Of a DNA stretch of 22,668 nucleotides, positions 16,358-22,668 are shown piece after piece. How positions within the stretch are numbered: the stretch's first letter is position 1; each line of letters starts with the position of its first letter. Under the pieces are notes generated by a model. It saw only the letters and a program-made list of their open reading frames with translations, was not told the DNA's origin and searched no databases. The translations under genes and the position numbers were made by a program. Source of the stretch: Nitrospirota bacterium (GTDB lineage Bacteria > Nitrospirota > Thermodesulfovibrionia > UBA6902). The stretch is from contig WFVK01000079.1 in assembly GCA_015491705.1 (NCBI GenBank), positions 1 through 22,668 of the forward strand, written 5' to 3'.

Positions 16358-18475
16358 ATGTTAAGCTGGAACCGGAAAATCTACCGCGAGATACTCGACA
16401 ACATGACAGACGGCGTGTATCTCGTTGACCGGGACCGGAAGGTCCTGTTCTGGAACAGGGCGGCCTGCTCCCTGACGGGTCTTGACCCCTCTCAAGTGAC
16501 CGGCAGGCCACTTGAGAGGGTGAATATCCCATATGAAGATGAAGGCGGAAACGTGCTCCGGTACTTCGAGTACCCGGCCGAGCTCTGTATGCGTGAAAAC
16601 CGGGCGGTAAGCAAGCAGTTTCTCCTCAATACAACAGACCGGGGGAAGATCCCCGTTGAGGAAAACGCCTCGCCGGTTTTCAGCAGGGGCGGGATAACGG
16701 GGGCAGTTGTAACATTCCGGGATATTTCGGATTGTATCCGGACGGCCGCAAACAGGATAAAGGCCGAAAAAAGGGAAAGGCTGATCCCCATCTGCGGGTG
16801 GTGCAAGAAGATAAGGAGTGATGAGAATTACTGGGAACAGCTTGAGACGTATCTCACGAATGAAGGCTTCGGCATTTTTACGCACGGCATGTGTCCTTCA
16901 TGCGCGGAGAAGATCTTCGAGAAAAAGGTCTATCTTGAGAGCTACCAGAATATATGCAAGGCCATAAGCTCCAGCATCTCCACGGATGAAGTCCTGCACC
17001 TTATCGTGACAAATGTTGTAAAGGTCATGAATGTCAAGGCAAGCCTCCTCAGGCTCCTCAACAGCGAGACAAAACAGATGGAGCTCGCCGCGTGTTACGG
17101 GCTGAGCGAAAGATATGCCAACAAGGGACCGGTCGCCTATGACGCCAGCATTGATGACGCCCTTGCAGGCAAGCCGGTGTCGGTCTACGACATTACAGAG
17201 CACAGGGATTCGGAATACTACAGGGAGGCCATAGAAGAGGGGATCAGGAGCATACTTTCCATCCCCCTGCGCTTCAAGAAAGAAGTGATCGGGGTGCTGA
17301 GGATGTATACCAGCGAGCCTGTAAAATACACTGACGACGACCTCAAGTTCATGTCCGCGCTGGCTGAACAGGCTGCAATAGCCATTGTAAACGCACGGCG
17401 GTTTGAAAGCGCGGTCTCCAGGGAAAAAGAGTATCTCAGGGTCTTTGAAGAGATCACAAAGGCCGTCAGCTCCACACTGAATGTCAGGGAAGTCATGAAC
17501 ATGATTGTCAGAAAAATTCCCGAGGTGATGGGACTGAAGGGAAGCTCCCTGCGCCTCCTGAACAGGGAAAGCCGGCAACTGGAACTGGCGGCATACTACG
17601 GCCTGAGCGAAAGATACGCCAACAAGGGGCCCGTCGCCTGTGATGCAAGCATTGACGACGCCCTTGCTGGCAAGACGGTTTCAGAGTACGACATCACCGA
17701 GCACAGGGACTCGAGGTATTACAGAGAGGCTGTTGAAGAGGGCATCCGCACTATTCTCTCCATTCCAATGCGTTTTCAGAACGAAGTGATGGGTGTGCTC
17801 AGGCTGTACACGACAAGGCCGAGGAAATACAACGAAGAGGACCTGCGGTTCATGTCGGCGATAGCCGAGCAGACCGCGATAGCCATTGTAAATGCAAAAC
17901 ACTTTGAAAAGGAAATATCCAAGGAAAAAGAATATCTCTCGGTCTTTCAGGAGGTCACAAAGGCCGTCAGCTCCACGCTCCGCGCCAATGAAGTGCTTGA
18001 CATGATCGTGAAGAAAATCCCCGAGGTGATGGGGTTGAAGGCGGCCACCATACGCCTGCTGGATCATACAGGGAAAAAACTCATACTCGCCGCAGCGCAC
18101 GGACTGAGTGAAAAATACCTGAACAGGGGGCCTGTGGACACCGAAGAAAACGTAATCGAGGCGCTCAATGAAAAGCCCGTGGCCATTTACGATGTTACAA
18201 CGGACGGCAAGATCAAATACAAGAAAGAGGCGGCGGAAGAGGGGATCAAGAGCATGCTCACCCTGCCGGTAATTGCAAGGGGCAAGGTGCTCGGCGTCCT
18301 GAGGCTGCTTACAGGGGAACCGAGGAGATTTTCCGGGCAGGAGATCGGCTTTGCAGCCGCGCTTGCCGAACAGTGCGGCATAGCCATAGAAAATGCAATC
18401 ATGTATGAAAAATCCAAGAAGGACTATGATGACATAATGAGATACATGGACGGCGCCGTGTTCGAAAAAGAGTAG
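16358..18475 (+). CDS. PAS - Cys-cluster - triple GAF sensor protein without an output domain
   Basis: A 705-aa predicted soluble sensor. Residues 5 to about 125 are a PAS domain (ILDNMTDGVYLVDRDRKVLFWNRAA ... VVTFRDIS). Residues 142-185 hold the motif ICGWCKKIRSDENYWEQLE ... HGMCPSC, with Cys146/149 and Cys179/182 as two CxxC pairs. It is seen as a tail in many PAS/GAF signalling proteins and is plausibly metal-binding. Three GAF domains follow, starting at Tyr192, Tyr359 and Tyr526, an exact 167-residue period. GAF1 and GAF2 are close (GLSERYANKGPVA, YDITEHRDS); GAF3 is more diverged. The chain ends DDIMRYMDGAVFEKE, with no kinase, GGDEF or DNA-binding domain, so it must act by protein contact. 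The ribosome site is poor: AAGG lies about 16 bases before the ATG. It follows the diguanylate cyclase by 119 bases on the same strand. Confidence 0.92.
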   Translation: MLSWNRKIYREILDNMTDGVYLVDRDRKVLFWNRAACSLTGLDPSQVTGRPLERVNIPYEDEGGNVLRYFEYPAELCMRENRAVSKQFLLNTTDRGKIPVEENASPVFSRGGITGAVVTFRDISDCIRTAANRIKAEKRERLIPICGWCKKIRSDENYWEQLETYLTNEGFGIFTHGMCPSCAEKIFEKKVYLESYQNICKAISSSISTDEVLHLIVTNVVKVMNVKASLLRLLNSETKQMELAACYGLSERYANKGPVAYDASIDDALAGKPVSVYDITEHRDSEYYREAIEEGIRSILSIPLRFKKEVIGVLRMYTSEPVKYTDDDLKFMSALAEQAAIAIVNARRFESAVSREKEYLRVFEEITKAVSSTLNVREVMNMIVRKIPEVMGLKGSSLRLLNRESRQLELAAYYGLSERYANKGPVACDASIDDALAGKTVSEYDITEHRDSRYYREAVEEGIRTILSIPMRFQNEVMGVLRLYTTRPRKYNEEDLRFMSAIAEQTAIAIVNAKHFEKEISKEKEYLSVFQEVTKAVSSTLRANEVLDMIVKKIPEVMGLKAATIRLLDHTGKKLILAAAHGLSEKYLNRGPVDTEENVIEALNEKPVAIYDVTTDGKIKYKKEAAEEGIKSMLTLPVIARGKVLGVLRLLTGEPRRFSGQEIGFAAALAEQCGIAIENAIMYEKSKKDYDDIMRYMDGAVFEKE
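16931..18433 (+). repeat. Three in-frame tandem GAF-encoding units of 501 bases
   Basis: Unit starts at 16931, 17432 and 17933 are exactly 501 bases apart. Units 1 and 2 are strongly similar in protein but differ at many third codon positions, so this is an old duplication kept under selection, not a recent or assembly-made one. Confidence 0.85.
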
Positions 18476-18528
18476 GAATTGCGTGCAGCGGAGTCTGCCG
18501 CAGGATGAGACGTGGGGAGATAGATATT

Positions 18529-19191
18529 ATGAAAAACAGGAAGAATGAGGCAAAAAAAGCCCTTATCACCTTTGTAAAGGCCCCTGTGCCCGGTACTGTG
18601 AAGACAAGGCTGCAGGCGGACATGGGAGCCGGAAAGACCGTTGAAGTATACAAGGCATTCGTCACAGAGGTCGTCTCACGGTGCGCGCGGCTCAGGGGAA
18701 TCGACAGGTTTCTGGGCTGCGCTCCCTCAAAGAGCCATGCCTTTCTGAAAGACATTGCAAAGACGTTCAACATGAGCACCTTTAACCAGCGGGGCGACAA
18801 TCTCGGGGAGAGGATATTCAATGCACTCAAACACTGCGCTGCAAAAGGCTACACCCATATTGTCCTGACAGGAAGCGACAGCCCCTCCATGCCGGCTGAC
18901 TTTATCAGGAAGGCGTTCCTCGGGCTGCAGAAGAATGATTTCGTCATAGGACCGTGTTTCGACCAGGGCCTGTATCTGATCGGCGTGAGGAAGGAGAAGA
19001 TAAACGCCGTCTTCCGCAGGATCAGGCTGGATACGGGCAGGGATGTCAGCATGATACTGAAGAGCATAAACCGGACGGACATCAGGCTCTCCATGCTTCC
19101 CTTCTGGTATGATGTGGACGATATCAATGACTTCGAGTTTTTAAAACTGCACCTTGAGCATCTGAACCAGAAACTCCGGCTTCCGGAGTAG
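18529..19191 (+). CDS. TIGR04282-type glycosyltransferase-fold transferase
   Basis: About 220 aa. I chose ATG 18529 over the in-frame ATG at 18505 because GGGGAG sits 9 bases before 18529 and the conserved core begins soon after. Motifs are KAPVPGTVKTRL (nucleotide-binding loop like that of CofC/MobA-type nucleotidyl and glycosyl transferases), NLGERI, VLTGSDSPSMPADF, VIGPCFDQGLYLIGV and a YDVDDINDF ending. The family is TIGR04282 (rSAM/selenodomain-associated transferase 1, DUF2064). Its substrate is not established. In the usual GPADDGGYYLIGL motif the acidic pair is altered here (GPCFDQGLYLIGV), so substrate or activity may differ. It follows the PAS-GAF gene by 53 bases and converges on the minus-strand genes. 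Confidence 0.88.
   Translation: MKNRKNEAKKALITFVKAPVPGTVKTRLQADMGAGKTVEVYKAFVTEVVSRCARLRGIDRFLGCAPSKSHAFLKDIAKTFNMSTFNQRGDNLGERIFNALKHCAAKGYTHIVLTGSDSPSMPADFIRKAFLGLQKNDFVIGPCFDQGLYLIGVRKEKINAVFRRIRLDTGRDVSMILKSINRTDIRLSMLPFWYDVDDINDFEFLKLHLEHLNQKLRLPE
19173..19189. terminator. Hairpin at the convergent gene ends, possibly bidirectional
   Basis: ACTCCGG-CTT-CCGGAGT is a perfect 7-bp stem ending on the first base of the transferase stop codon. The minus-strand transcript is followed by TTTCTGGTT, a weak T-rich tail. It is the only obvious stem where the + and - genes meet. Confidence 0.4.
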
Positions 19192-19196
19192 TCTCT

Positions 19197-19226
19197 TATG
19201 TTGCCCTGATGCACCTGTAAGGGGAA
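19197..19226 (+). repeat. Copy E of the recurrent intergenic element (convergent gap)
   Basis: ATGCACCTGTAAGGGGAA at 19209-19226 matches the core at most positions, but the 5' half is poorly kept. It lies between converging genes, where a promoter or leader for the flanking genes would not be expected. Confidence 0.35.
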
Positions 19227-19240
19227 GGCGGGGAAAGATG

Positions 19241-19897
19241 TCAGCCCGCATTGCATACCTTGACGCACAGGCCGCATATGTACTGTCCGACATTGTGGGC
19301 CTTTGCAAAGTATTTCAGCTTTTCAAGACAGGCGGCCTTGTCCCACTCCCTGTGCGACTCCCGGATTGCGGATACGGGACAGATTTCAATGCATCTCCTG
19401 CACTCTCCGCAGTCCCTTTCAACCGGCCTGTCCGTTTTCAGGGGCATGTCGGTCAGGATGGTTGCAAGCCTGATTTTCGATCCGTATTCCGGGTGGACAA
19501 GAAGGTTGTTTCTGCCTATCCAGCCTATGCCCGCCCGGAGGGCTGTCATTTTGTGCGACAGATGCGCTGTCTGCGCCTCCCAGTCCACTATCTGGCTTGC
19601 GGGAACGGGCAGGGCATTGTATCCTTCGTTCTGAATCGCAATCGATATCTTCGTCGCAGTCTGGTCAAGCAGCCAGTTCAGCATCCTGTAGTGGTGCAGA
19701 TAGTGGCGCGTAGGGCCTGTAACACAGCCCTTCAGAACCGCAGCCGACACCCTTGCGCCGATCGCAATCCCGCAGGACATGCCTTCCGTCTGATCCTGAG
19801 GCAGGGCATCGAAATGAGATCTCAGGTCTTCGACTGTTCCCACTCCGAATGCGGTAGCCCCCCCGGAAACCGCTATCGCCTTTAATCTTTCGTACAT
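19241..19897 (-). CDS. Short QueG-like protein with two 4Fe-4S clusters
   Basis: 218 aa from ATG 19897, 4 bases after the tlpA-like stop. A longer TTG start at 19918 is possible but overlaps that gene. The middle has GIGWIGRNNLLVHPEYGSKIRLATILTD, characteristic of the epoxyqueuosine reductase (QueG) family. The C-terminus holds CGECRRCIEICP and then, after a lone Cys, CGLCVKVC, the two-cluster 4Fe-4S pattern. True QueG reduces epoxyqueuosine in tRNA with cobalamin and is about 340-380 aa. This protein lacks the C-terminal extension and is much shorter, so it is better called a QueG-like reductase of unknown substrate. It is probably cotranscribed with the thioredoxin-like gene. Confidence 0.85.
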   Translation of the reverse strand: MYERLKAIAVSGGATAFGVGTVEDLRSHFDALPQDQTEGMSCGIAIGARVSAAVLKGCVTGPTRHYLHHYRMLNWLLDQTATKISIAIQNEGYNALPVPASQIVDWEAQTAHLSHKMTALRAGIGWIGRNNLLVHPEYGSKIRLATILTDMPLKTDRPVERDCGECRRCIEICPVSAIRESHREWDKAACLEKLKYFAKAHNVGQYICGLCVKVCNAG

Positions 19898-19901
19898 CCG
19901 T

Positions 19902-20417
19902 TTACAGCCACTTTTCAATCATTGCAACGGCCTCGGGGCTGTCCCATTCCCTGGGGCCGACGATTCTCTCCCTGATAATGCCCTCCTTGTCAATGATGAA
20001 GGTCTGTGGAATTCCGATTATGCCGTAGAGTTTCGCCGTTTCTTTCCACCGGCCGATTAATGTAGGAAAGCTCACCCGCCGGGTTTTCAAATACCGGGTG
20101 AGGTTGGCGGGGTCGTCCCTGAAGAGTATCCCGAGCATCTGAAACGGCCTGCCCTTCATTTTCTCGTGCAGGGCCTCTTTGTAAGGCATCTCGGATTTGC
20201 AGGCCGGGCACCACGTGGCCCAGAAGTTCAGAAAGACCACCTTGCCCCTCAGGTCGGAGAGCCTCCATATCCTGCCTTCGGTGTCCCTGTACTCGAACTC
20301 CGGCGCGGGCATACCCACAGAGGCGGCTCCGCCGTATGTATTTTTCTCCGGCAGGACAAGCAATGCCGCACCTGCGGCTGTTAACAGTATCGCGAGGATA
20401 ATCCCTTTATATTTCAT
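19902..20417 (-). CDS. TlpA/ResA-like membrane-anchored thiol-disulfide oxidoreductase
   Basis: 171 aa from ATG 20417, chosen because AGGAG lies 6 bases upstream and a hydrophobic N-terminal helix (GIILAILLTAAGAALLVL) starts there. The longer frame adds an unlikely charged leader. The protein should be anchored in, or exported across, the inner membrane. The thioredoxin fold has LSDLRGKVVFLNFWATWCPACKSEMP with Cys70-Pro-Ala-Cys73, and GIPQTFIID with the cis-proline. Relatives reduce apocytochrome c or other exported thiols. The specific partner is unknown; no cytochrome-maturation genes are visible nearby. It is the first gene of a two-gene unit with the QueG-like gene. Confidence 0.92.
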   Translation of the reverse strand: MKYKGIILAILLTAAGAALLVLPEKNTYGGAASVGMPAPEFEYRDTEGRIWRLSDLRGKVVFLNFWATWCPACKSEMPYKEALHEKMKGRPFQMLGILFRDDPANLTRYLKTRRVSFPTLIGRWKETAKLYGIIGIPQTFIIDKEGIIRERIVGPREWDSPEAVAMIEKWL

Positions 20418-20440
20418 ACACGGCTCCTGTGGCTCCATTG

Positions 20441-20474
20441 CCCGCCGCACCTGCATCTGCCGGCAGCGGGCGGG
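20441..20474 (-). other. GC-rich hairpin in the leader of the tlpA-like gene
   Basis: CCCGCCGC pairs with GCGGGCGGG (one bulge) around an inner CTGCCGGCAG palindrome. It lies between the -10 at 20479 and the ribosome site, so it would be in the 5' leader. It could also end transcripts from ispF, although no T-run follows. Confidence 0.35.
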
Positions 20475-20478
20475 TAAT

Positions 20479-20507
20479 ATTATATCTCAAGAGACGGTTT
20501 TTGTTAA
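20479..20507 (-). promoter_or_regulatory. Sigma70-type promoter for the tlpA-like and QueG-like genes
   Basis: On the minus strand, TTAACA (20507-20502), a 17-base spacer and TATAAT (20484-20479) make a near-consensus promoter inside the last codons and stop of ispF. Transcription would start near 20472, leaving about 55 bases of leader before ATG 20417. Confidence 0.6.
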
Positions 20508-20963
20508 CAGGCAGACCGCATGTGCGGCCATGCCCTCGCCTTTTCCGGTAAAGCCCATGCCCTCATTGGTCTTGGCCTTTATATTGACTGTATCATAAGG
20601 GATGCCGGCCCCGGAGATGTTTCCCTTCATCGCCTCGATAAACGGACGGAGCCTTGGTTTTTCGGCTATAACGACTGAGTCGATCCATGCTATCTCAAAA
20701 CCCTTCCGCCTCACCAGCCCTGTAATCTCCGAAAGCATCTCAATACTTGATGCATCCTTCCATCTGCGGTCCGTGTCAGGGAAATGCATGCCTATGTCGC
20801 CTGAGCCGAGGGCCCCCAGTATCGCATCGATTATCGCGTGGCAGAGCACATCCGCATCAGAATGCCCGTACAACCCCTGTTCAAAGGGGATATCCACACC
20901 TCCGATAACAAGCCTCCTGCCCCTGACCAGCCTGTGAGAGTCATAGCCTATGCCCACCCTCAC
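20487..20963 (-). CDS. ispF: 2-C-methyl-D-erythritol 2,4-cyclodiphosphate synthase
   Basis: Converts CDP-methylerythritol 2-phosphate to the cyclic diphosphate with release of CMP, the fifth step of the MEP isoprenoid pathway, in the cytosol. The 158-aa length is normal. The zinc ligands are Asp8 and His10 (GYDSHR) and His42 (YGHSDADVLCHA). DIGMHFPDTD and KAKTNEGMGFTGKGEG are family signatures. The start is GTG 20963, overlapping the ispD TGA in a GTGA junction, so translation is coupled to ispD. A separate promoter for the next minus-strand genes lies in its 3' end. Confidence 0.98.
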   Translation of the reverse strand: MRVGIGYDSHRLVRGRRLVIGGVDIPFEQGLYGHSDADVLCHAIIDAILGALGSGDIGMHFPDTDRRWKDASSIEMLSEITGLVRRKGFEIAWIDSVVIAEKPRLRPFIEAMKGNISGAGIPYDTVNIKAKTNEGMGFTGKGEGMAAHAVCLLTKTVS

Positions 20964-21679
20964 GGTGCGACCCGCTCCCTTGAAAGTATGTGTTCCACGA
21001 TGTCAATATCCTCCGGGGTCGTAACCTTTATGTTCAGGGGGCTGCCTGCAATGATTTTAACCCTGCCGCCCATCCTTTCGACAAGGGCCGCATCGTCTGT
21101 TGCATAAAAGCCTTCCCCGTAAGCCGCGTCGTACGCCTTTTTGATGATGCTGAAGTGAAAAAGCTGGGGGGTCTGTATGGCCCGGATATGCCCGCGGTCC
21201 AGTGTGGATACTATAATGCCGTCTTCAGAGACCGTTTTCAGCGTATCCCGCGCCGGCACTCCCGGGGCGACTCCGTCTGTATTTCCCATCTCTCTCAGGA
21301 GGTCGCCGAGCGTATTTTCGGGAATGACCGGCCTTGCGCCGTCATGAACCATGACAAGCATATCCCCGGTCCGCGCGGCGCCGTCTTCTTCAATAAGCCT
21401 CAATGCATTATATATGGAGTCCTGTCTTTCCCGGCCTCCGCGGGCGATACGCCTTATCTTGCCGAGGTTGAGCTCCCTGGCCATGCCGAATGCCCTGCCG
21501 GCATCCTCCTGCCTGAGCACGGGGATGATTTCCGTAATGAATTCTTCCCTGTGCAGTCTCTTCAGGGTATGCGCCAGGAGCGGAAGGCCGCGCACCACGG
21601 CAAATATCTTGCCCTTTGATGAATTGAATCTCCTCCCTGCTCCGGCTGCAGGAACTATGGCGGTTATTTTCTTCTTCAC
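20960..21679 (-). CDS. ispD: 2-C-methyl-D-erythritol 4-phosphate cytidylyltransferase
   Basis: Transfers CMP from CTP to methylerythritol 4-phosphate, the third step of the MEP pathway. It is 239 aa with a GTG start at 21679. Motifs are the nucleotide loop IVPAAGAGRRF, GRERQDSIYNAL, VMVHDGARPVIP, PARDTLK, RAIQTPQLFHF and ATDDAALVE. The usual KQF stretch after the glycine loop reads KGKIFAVVRGLPLL, so the catalytic lysine is probably kept with altered neighbours. AAGG lies only 4 bases before the GTG and belongs to repeat copy D. It overlaps ispF by 4 bases and follows the yacL-like gene by 59 bases in the same direction, so a three-gene operon is likely. Confidence 0.98.
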   Translation of the reverse strand: MKKKITAIVPAAGAGRRFNSSKGKIFAVVRGLPLLAHTLKRLHREEFITEIIPVLRQEDAGRAFGMARELNLGKIRRIARGGRERQDSIYNALRLIEEDGAARTGDMLVMVHDGARPVIPENTLGDLLREMGNTDGVAPGVPARDTLKTVSEDGIIVSTLDRGHIRAIQTPQLFHFSIIKKAYDAAYGEGFYATDDAALVERMGGRVKIIAGSPLNIKVTTPEDIDIVEHILSRERVAP

Positions 21680-21709
21680 TTTACCTTACAGTTGCATAAA
21701 AACATCGCC
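21680..21709 (-). repeat. Copy D of the recurrent intergenic element (directly before ispD)
   Basis: On the minus strand this has the core ATGCAACTGTAAGGTAAA immediately followed by the ispD GTG, preceded by GGCGATG and a T-run. It matches copy C at 26 of 30 positions and copy A at 19 of the first 21. A perfect CCTGCCGGCAGG palindrome (21708-21719) abuts it. Confidence 0.6.
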
Positions 21710-21738
21710 TGCCGGCAGGAGAGCCTGCGGGGAAAGGC

Positions 21739-22668
21739 TTAATGCCGGGCCATCCTCAGTTCTTCCCTCTCCGCATCTTCCTTGAGCTTTGCAAATATCA
21801 TCCTCCCCGCGGTGGTCTGGAGAACACTCGTCACGATGACATCAACCTGCCGGTTTATGGCCCTCCTTGCATGATCCACCACCACCATTGTCCCGTCATC
21901 GAGATAACCGACGCCCTGGTTGGATTCCTTGCCTTCCTTGGCTATGAATATATTCATCTTTTCGCCCGGCAGCACAACGGGTTTCAGTGCGTTTGCAAGC
22001 TCGTTGAGATTAAGCACGGTTACGCCCTGAAGTTCCGCCACCTTGTTAAGATTGAAATCATTGGTGATTATCTTGGCCCCCAGCAGCCTCGCAAGCGCAA
22101 CCAGTTTGGCGTCCACTTCTTTTATCTTCGGAAAGTCCTCATCAATGATCTTCACCGTGATATTGGACATCTTCTGTATCTTGTGCAGGATGTCAAGCCC
22201 CCTCCTACCGCGAGCCCTCCTCAGGGGATCCGAGGAGTCGGCGATGTGCTGGAGCTCCTGCAGGATGAACTGGGGGATAATAAACGTCCCTTCAACAAAG
22301 CCGGCCTCGCACACGTCCACTATCCTGCCGTCTATTATCACACTGGTGTCGATAATCTTGGCGTACTCCTCCTCCACCCTGCTCTTAAATACCTTTACAA
22401 TGTTTGTCAGGGTAAAGTCCTTGCCCGCCCTCAGTCCGAGGAGCAGGCCGCAGTAGCCGAACAGTGCATTGAAGATAACGCCGATATATGTCCCCTCCAT
22501 ATTCGTAAAAACGGTTTTGAGAGGGAAATAGATCAGTTTTGCAAACAACAGGCCGGCTGAAAGACCGACCAGGCCTCCCACCACGGTTCCGAAGCCGACC
22601 ATTGTGAGGATGTACTCGAGGATAAGGGCGATTACACCGACCGCGGCGCCCCCTGCAATCCCCGGATA
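21739..22668 (-). CDS. YacL-like membrane PIN/TRAM protein (5' truncated at window edge)
   Basis: The frame stays open through the window end: 22 codons before the ATG at 22602 read as hydrophobic membrane sequence (YPGIAGGAAVGVIALILEYIL), so the real start lies outside. Several membrane helices come first. A PIN nuclease-type domain follows (IIDTSVIIDGRI, FILQELQHIAD, VDAKLVALA, IITNDFNL, supplying the acidic metal-binding residues). A TRAM-like RNA-binding domain ends the chain (GVGYLDDGTMVVVDHARRAINRQVDVIVTSVLQT). This is the YacL family, common just before ispD. A membrane-tethered RNase role is inferred from the domains; no substrate is established. Confidence 0.94.
   Translation of the reverse strand, partial: YPGIAGGAAVGVIALILEYILTMVGFGTVVGGLVGLSAGLLFAKLIYFPLKTVFTNMEGTYIGVIFNALFGYCGLLLGLRAGKDFTLTNIVKVFKSRVEEEYAKIIDTSVIIDGRIVDVCEAGFVEGTFIIPQFILQELQHIADSSDPLRRARGRRGLDILHKIQKMSNITVKIIDEDFPKIKEVDAKLVALARLLGAKIITNDFNLNKVAELQGVTVLNLNELANALKPVVLPGEKMNIFIAKEGKESNQGVGYLDDGTMVVVDHARRAINRQVDVIVTSVLQTTAGRMIFAKLKEDAEREELRMARH

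Noticed and set aside
19238..19885. A + strand open frame of 215 codons with a good ribosome site (GGCGGGGAAAG before ATG), after repeat copy E
   Set aside because: It lies wholly antisense to the QueG-like gene, whose cysteine clusters and family signature are unmistakable. The + product shows no recognisable motif.

Overview
This window shows ordinary bacterial chromosome with no tRNA, rRNA, CRISPR array, transposase or phage gene. GC content is moderate to high, and the proteins lean on AGG/AGA arginine and ATA isoleucine codons. Together with the yacL-ispD-ispF order, the c-di-GMP and sensor-kinase content and the SecA type, this suggests an environmental Gram-negative of the Nitrospirota/Desulfobacterota kind. 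That placement is inference only. Genes are densely packed and no gene-free stretch exceeds about 120 bases.

Left half (2-12088, + strand): an uncommon signalling cluster. Two membrane genes carry tandem DUF202 units; the second has a complete MshEN-like (GspE/PilB N-terminal, often c-di-GMP-binding) domain, and the first has the end of one cut by the window edge. They are followed by an HBM-HAMP histidine kinase, a stand-alone CheY-like receiver, two large paralogous proteins with a PEP-synthase-type ATP-grasp domain and swivelling phosphohistidine domain, and a second HBM-HAMP histidine kinase paralogous to the first. The two PEP-synthase-like proteins have an unrecognised C-terminal domain where the PEP/pyruvate barrel should be. 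The order kinase - receiver - dikinase - dikinase - kinase looks like a duplicated module and is the best candidate here for an undescribed system.

Middle (12182-18475, + strand): secA, apparently read from its own extended -10 promoter right at the start codon; a pseudo-receiver/GAF/GGDEF diguanylate cyclase overlapping the secA stop by 8 bases; and a PAS/Cys-cluster/triple-GAF sensor without an output domain, whose GAF units repeat at exactly 167 residues.

Right end: a small TIGR04282-type transferase (+) converges on two minus-strand groups. One is a TlpA-like thioredoxin plus a short QueG-like iron-sulfur protein, with a good sigma70-type promoter inside the end of ispF. The other is yacL-like (cut by the window edge), ispD and ispF of the MEP isoprenoid pathway.

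A short element with core ATGCAACTGTAAGGTAAA recurs in degenerate form in five intergenic gaps: before both histidine kinases, the PAS-GAF gene and ispD, and in the convergent gap at 19192-19240. It matches no RNA or promoter class that I recognise.
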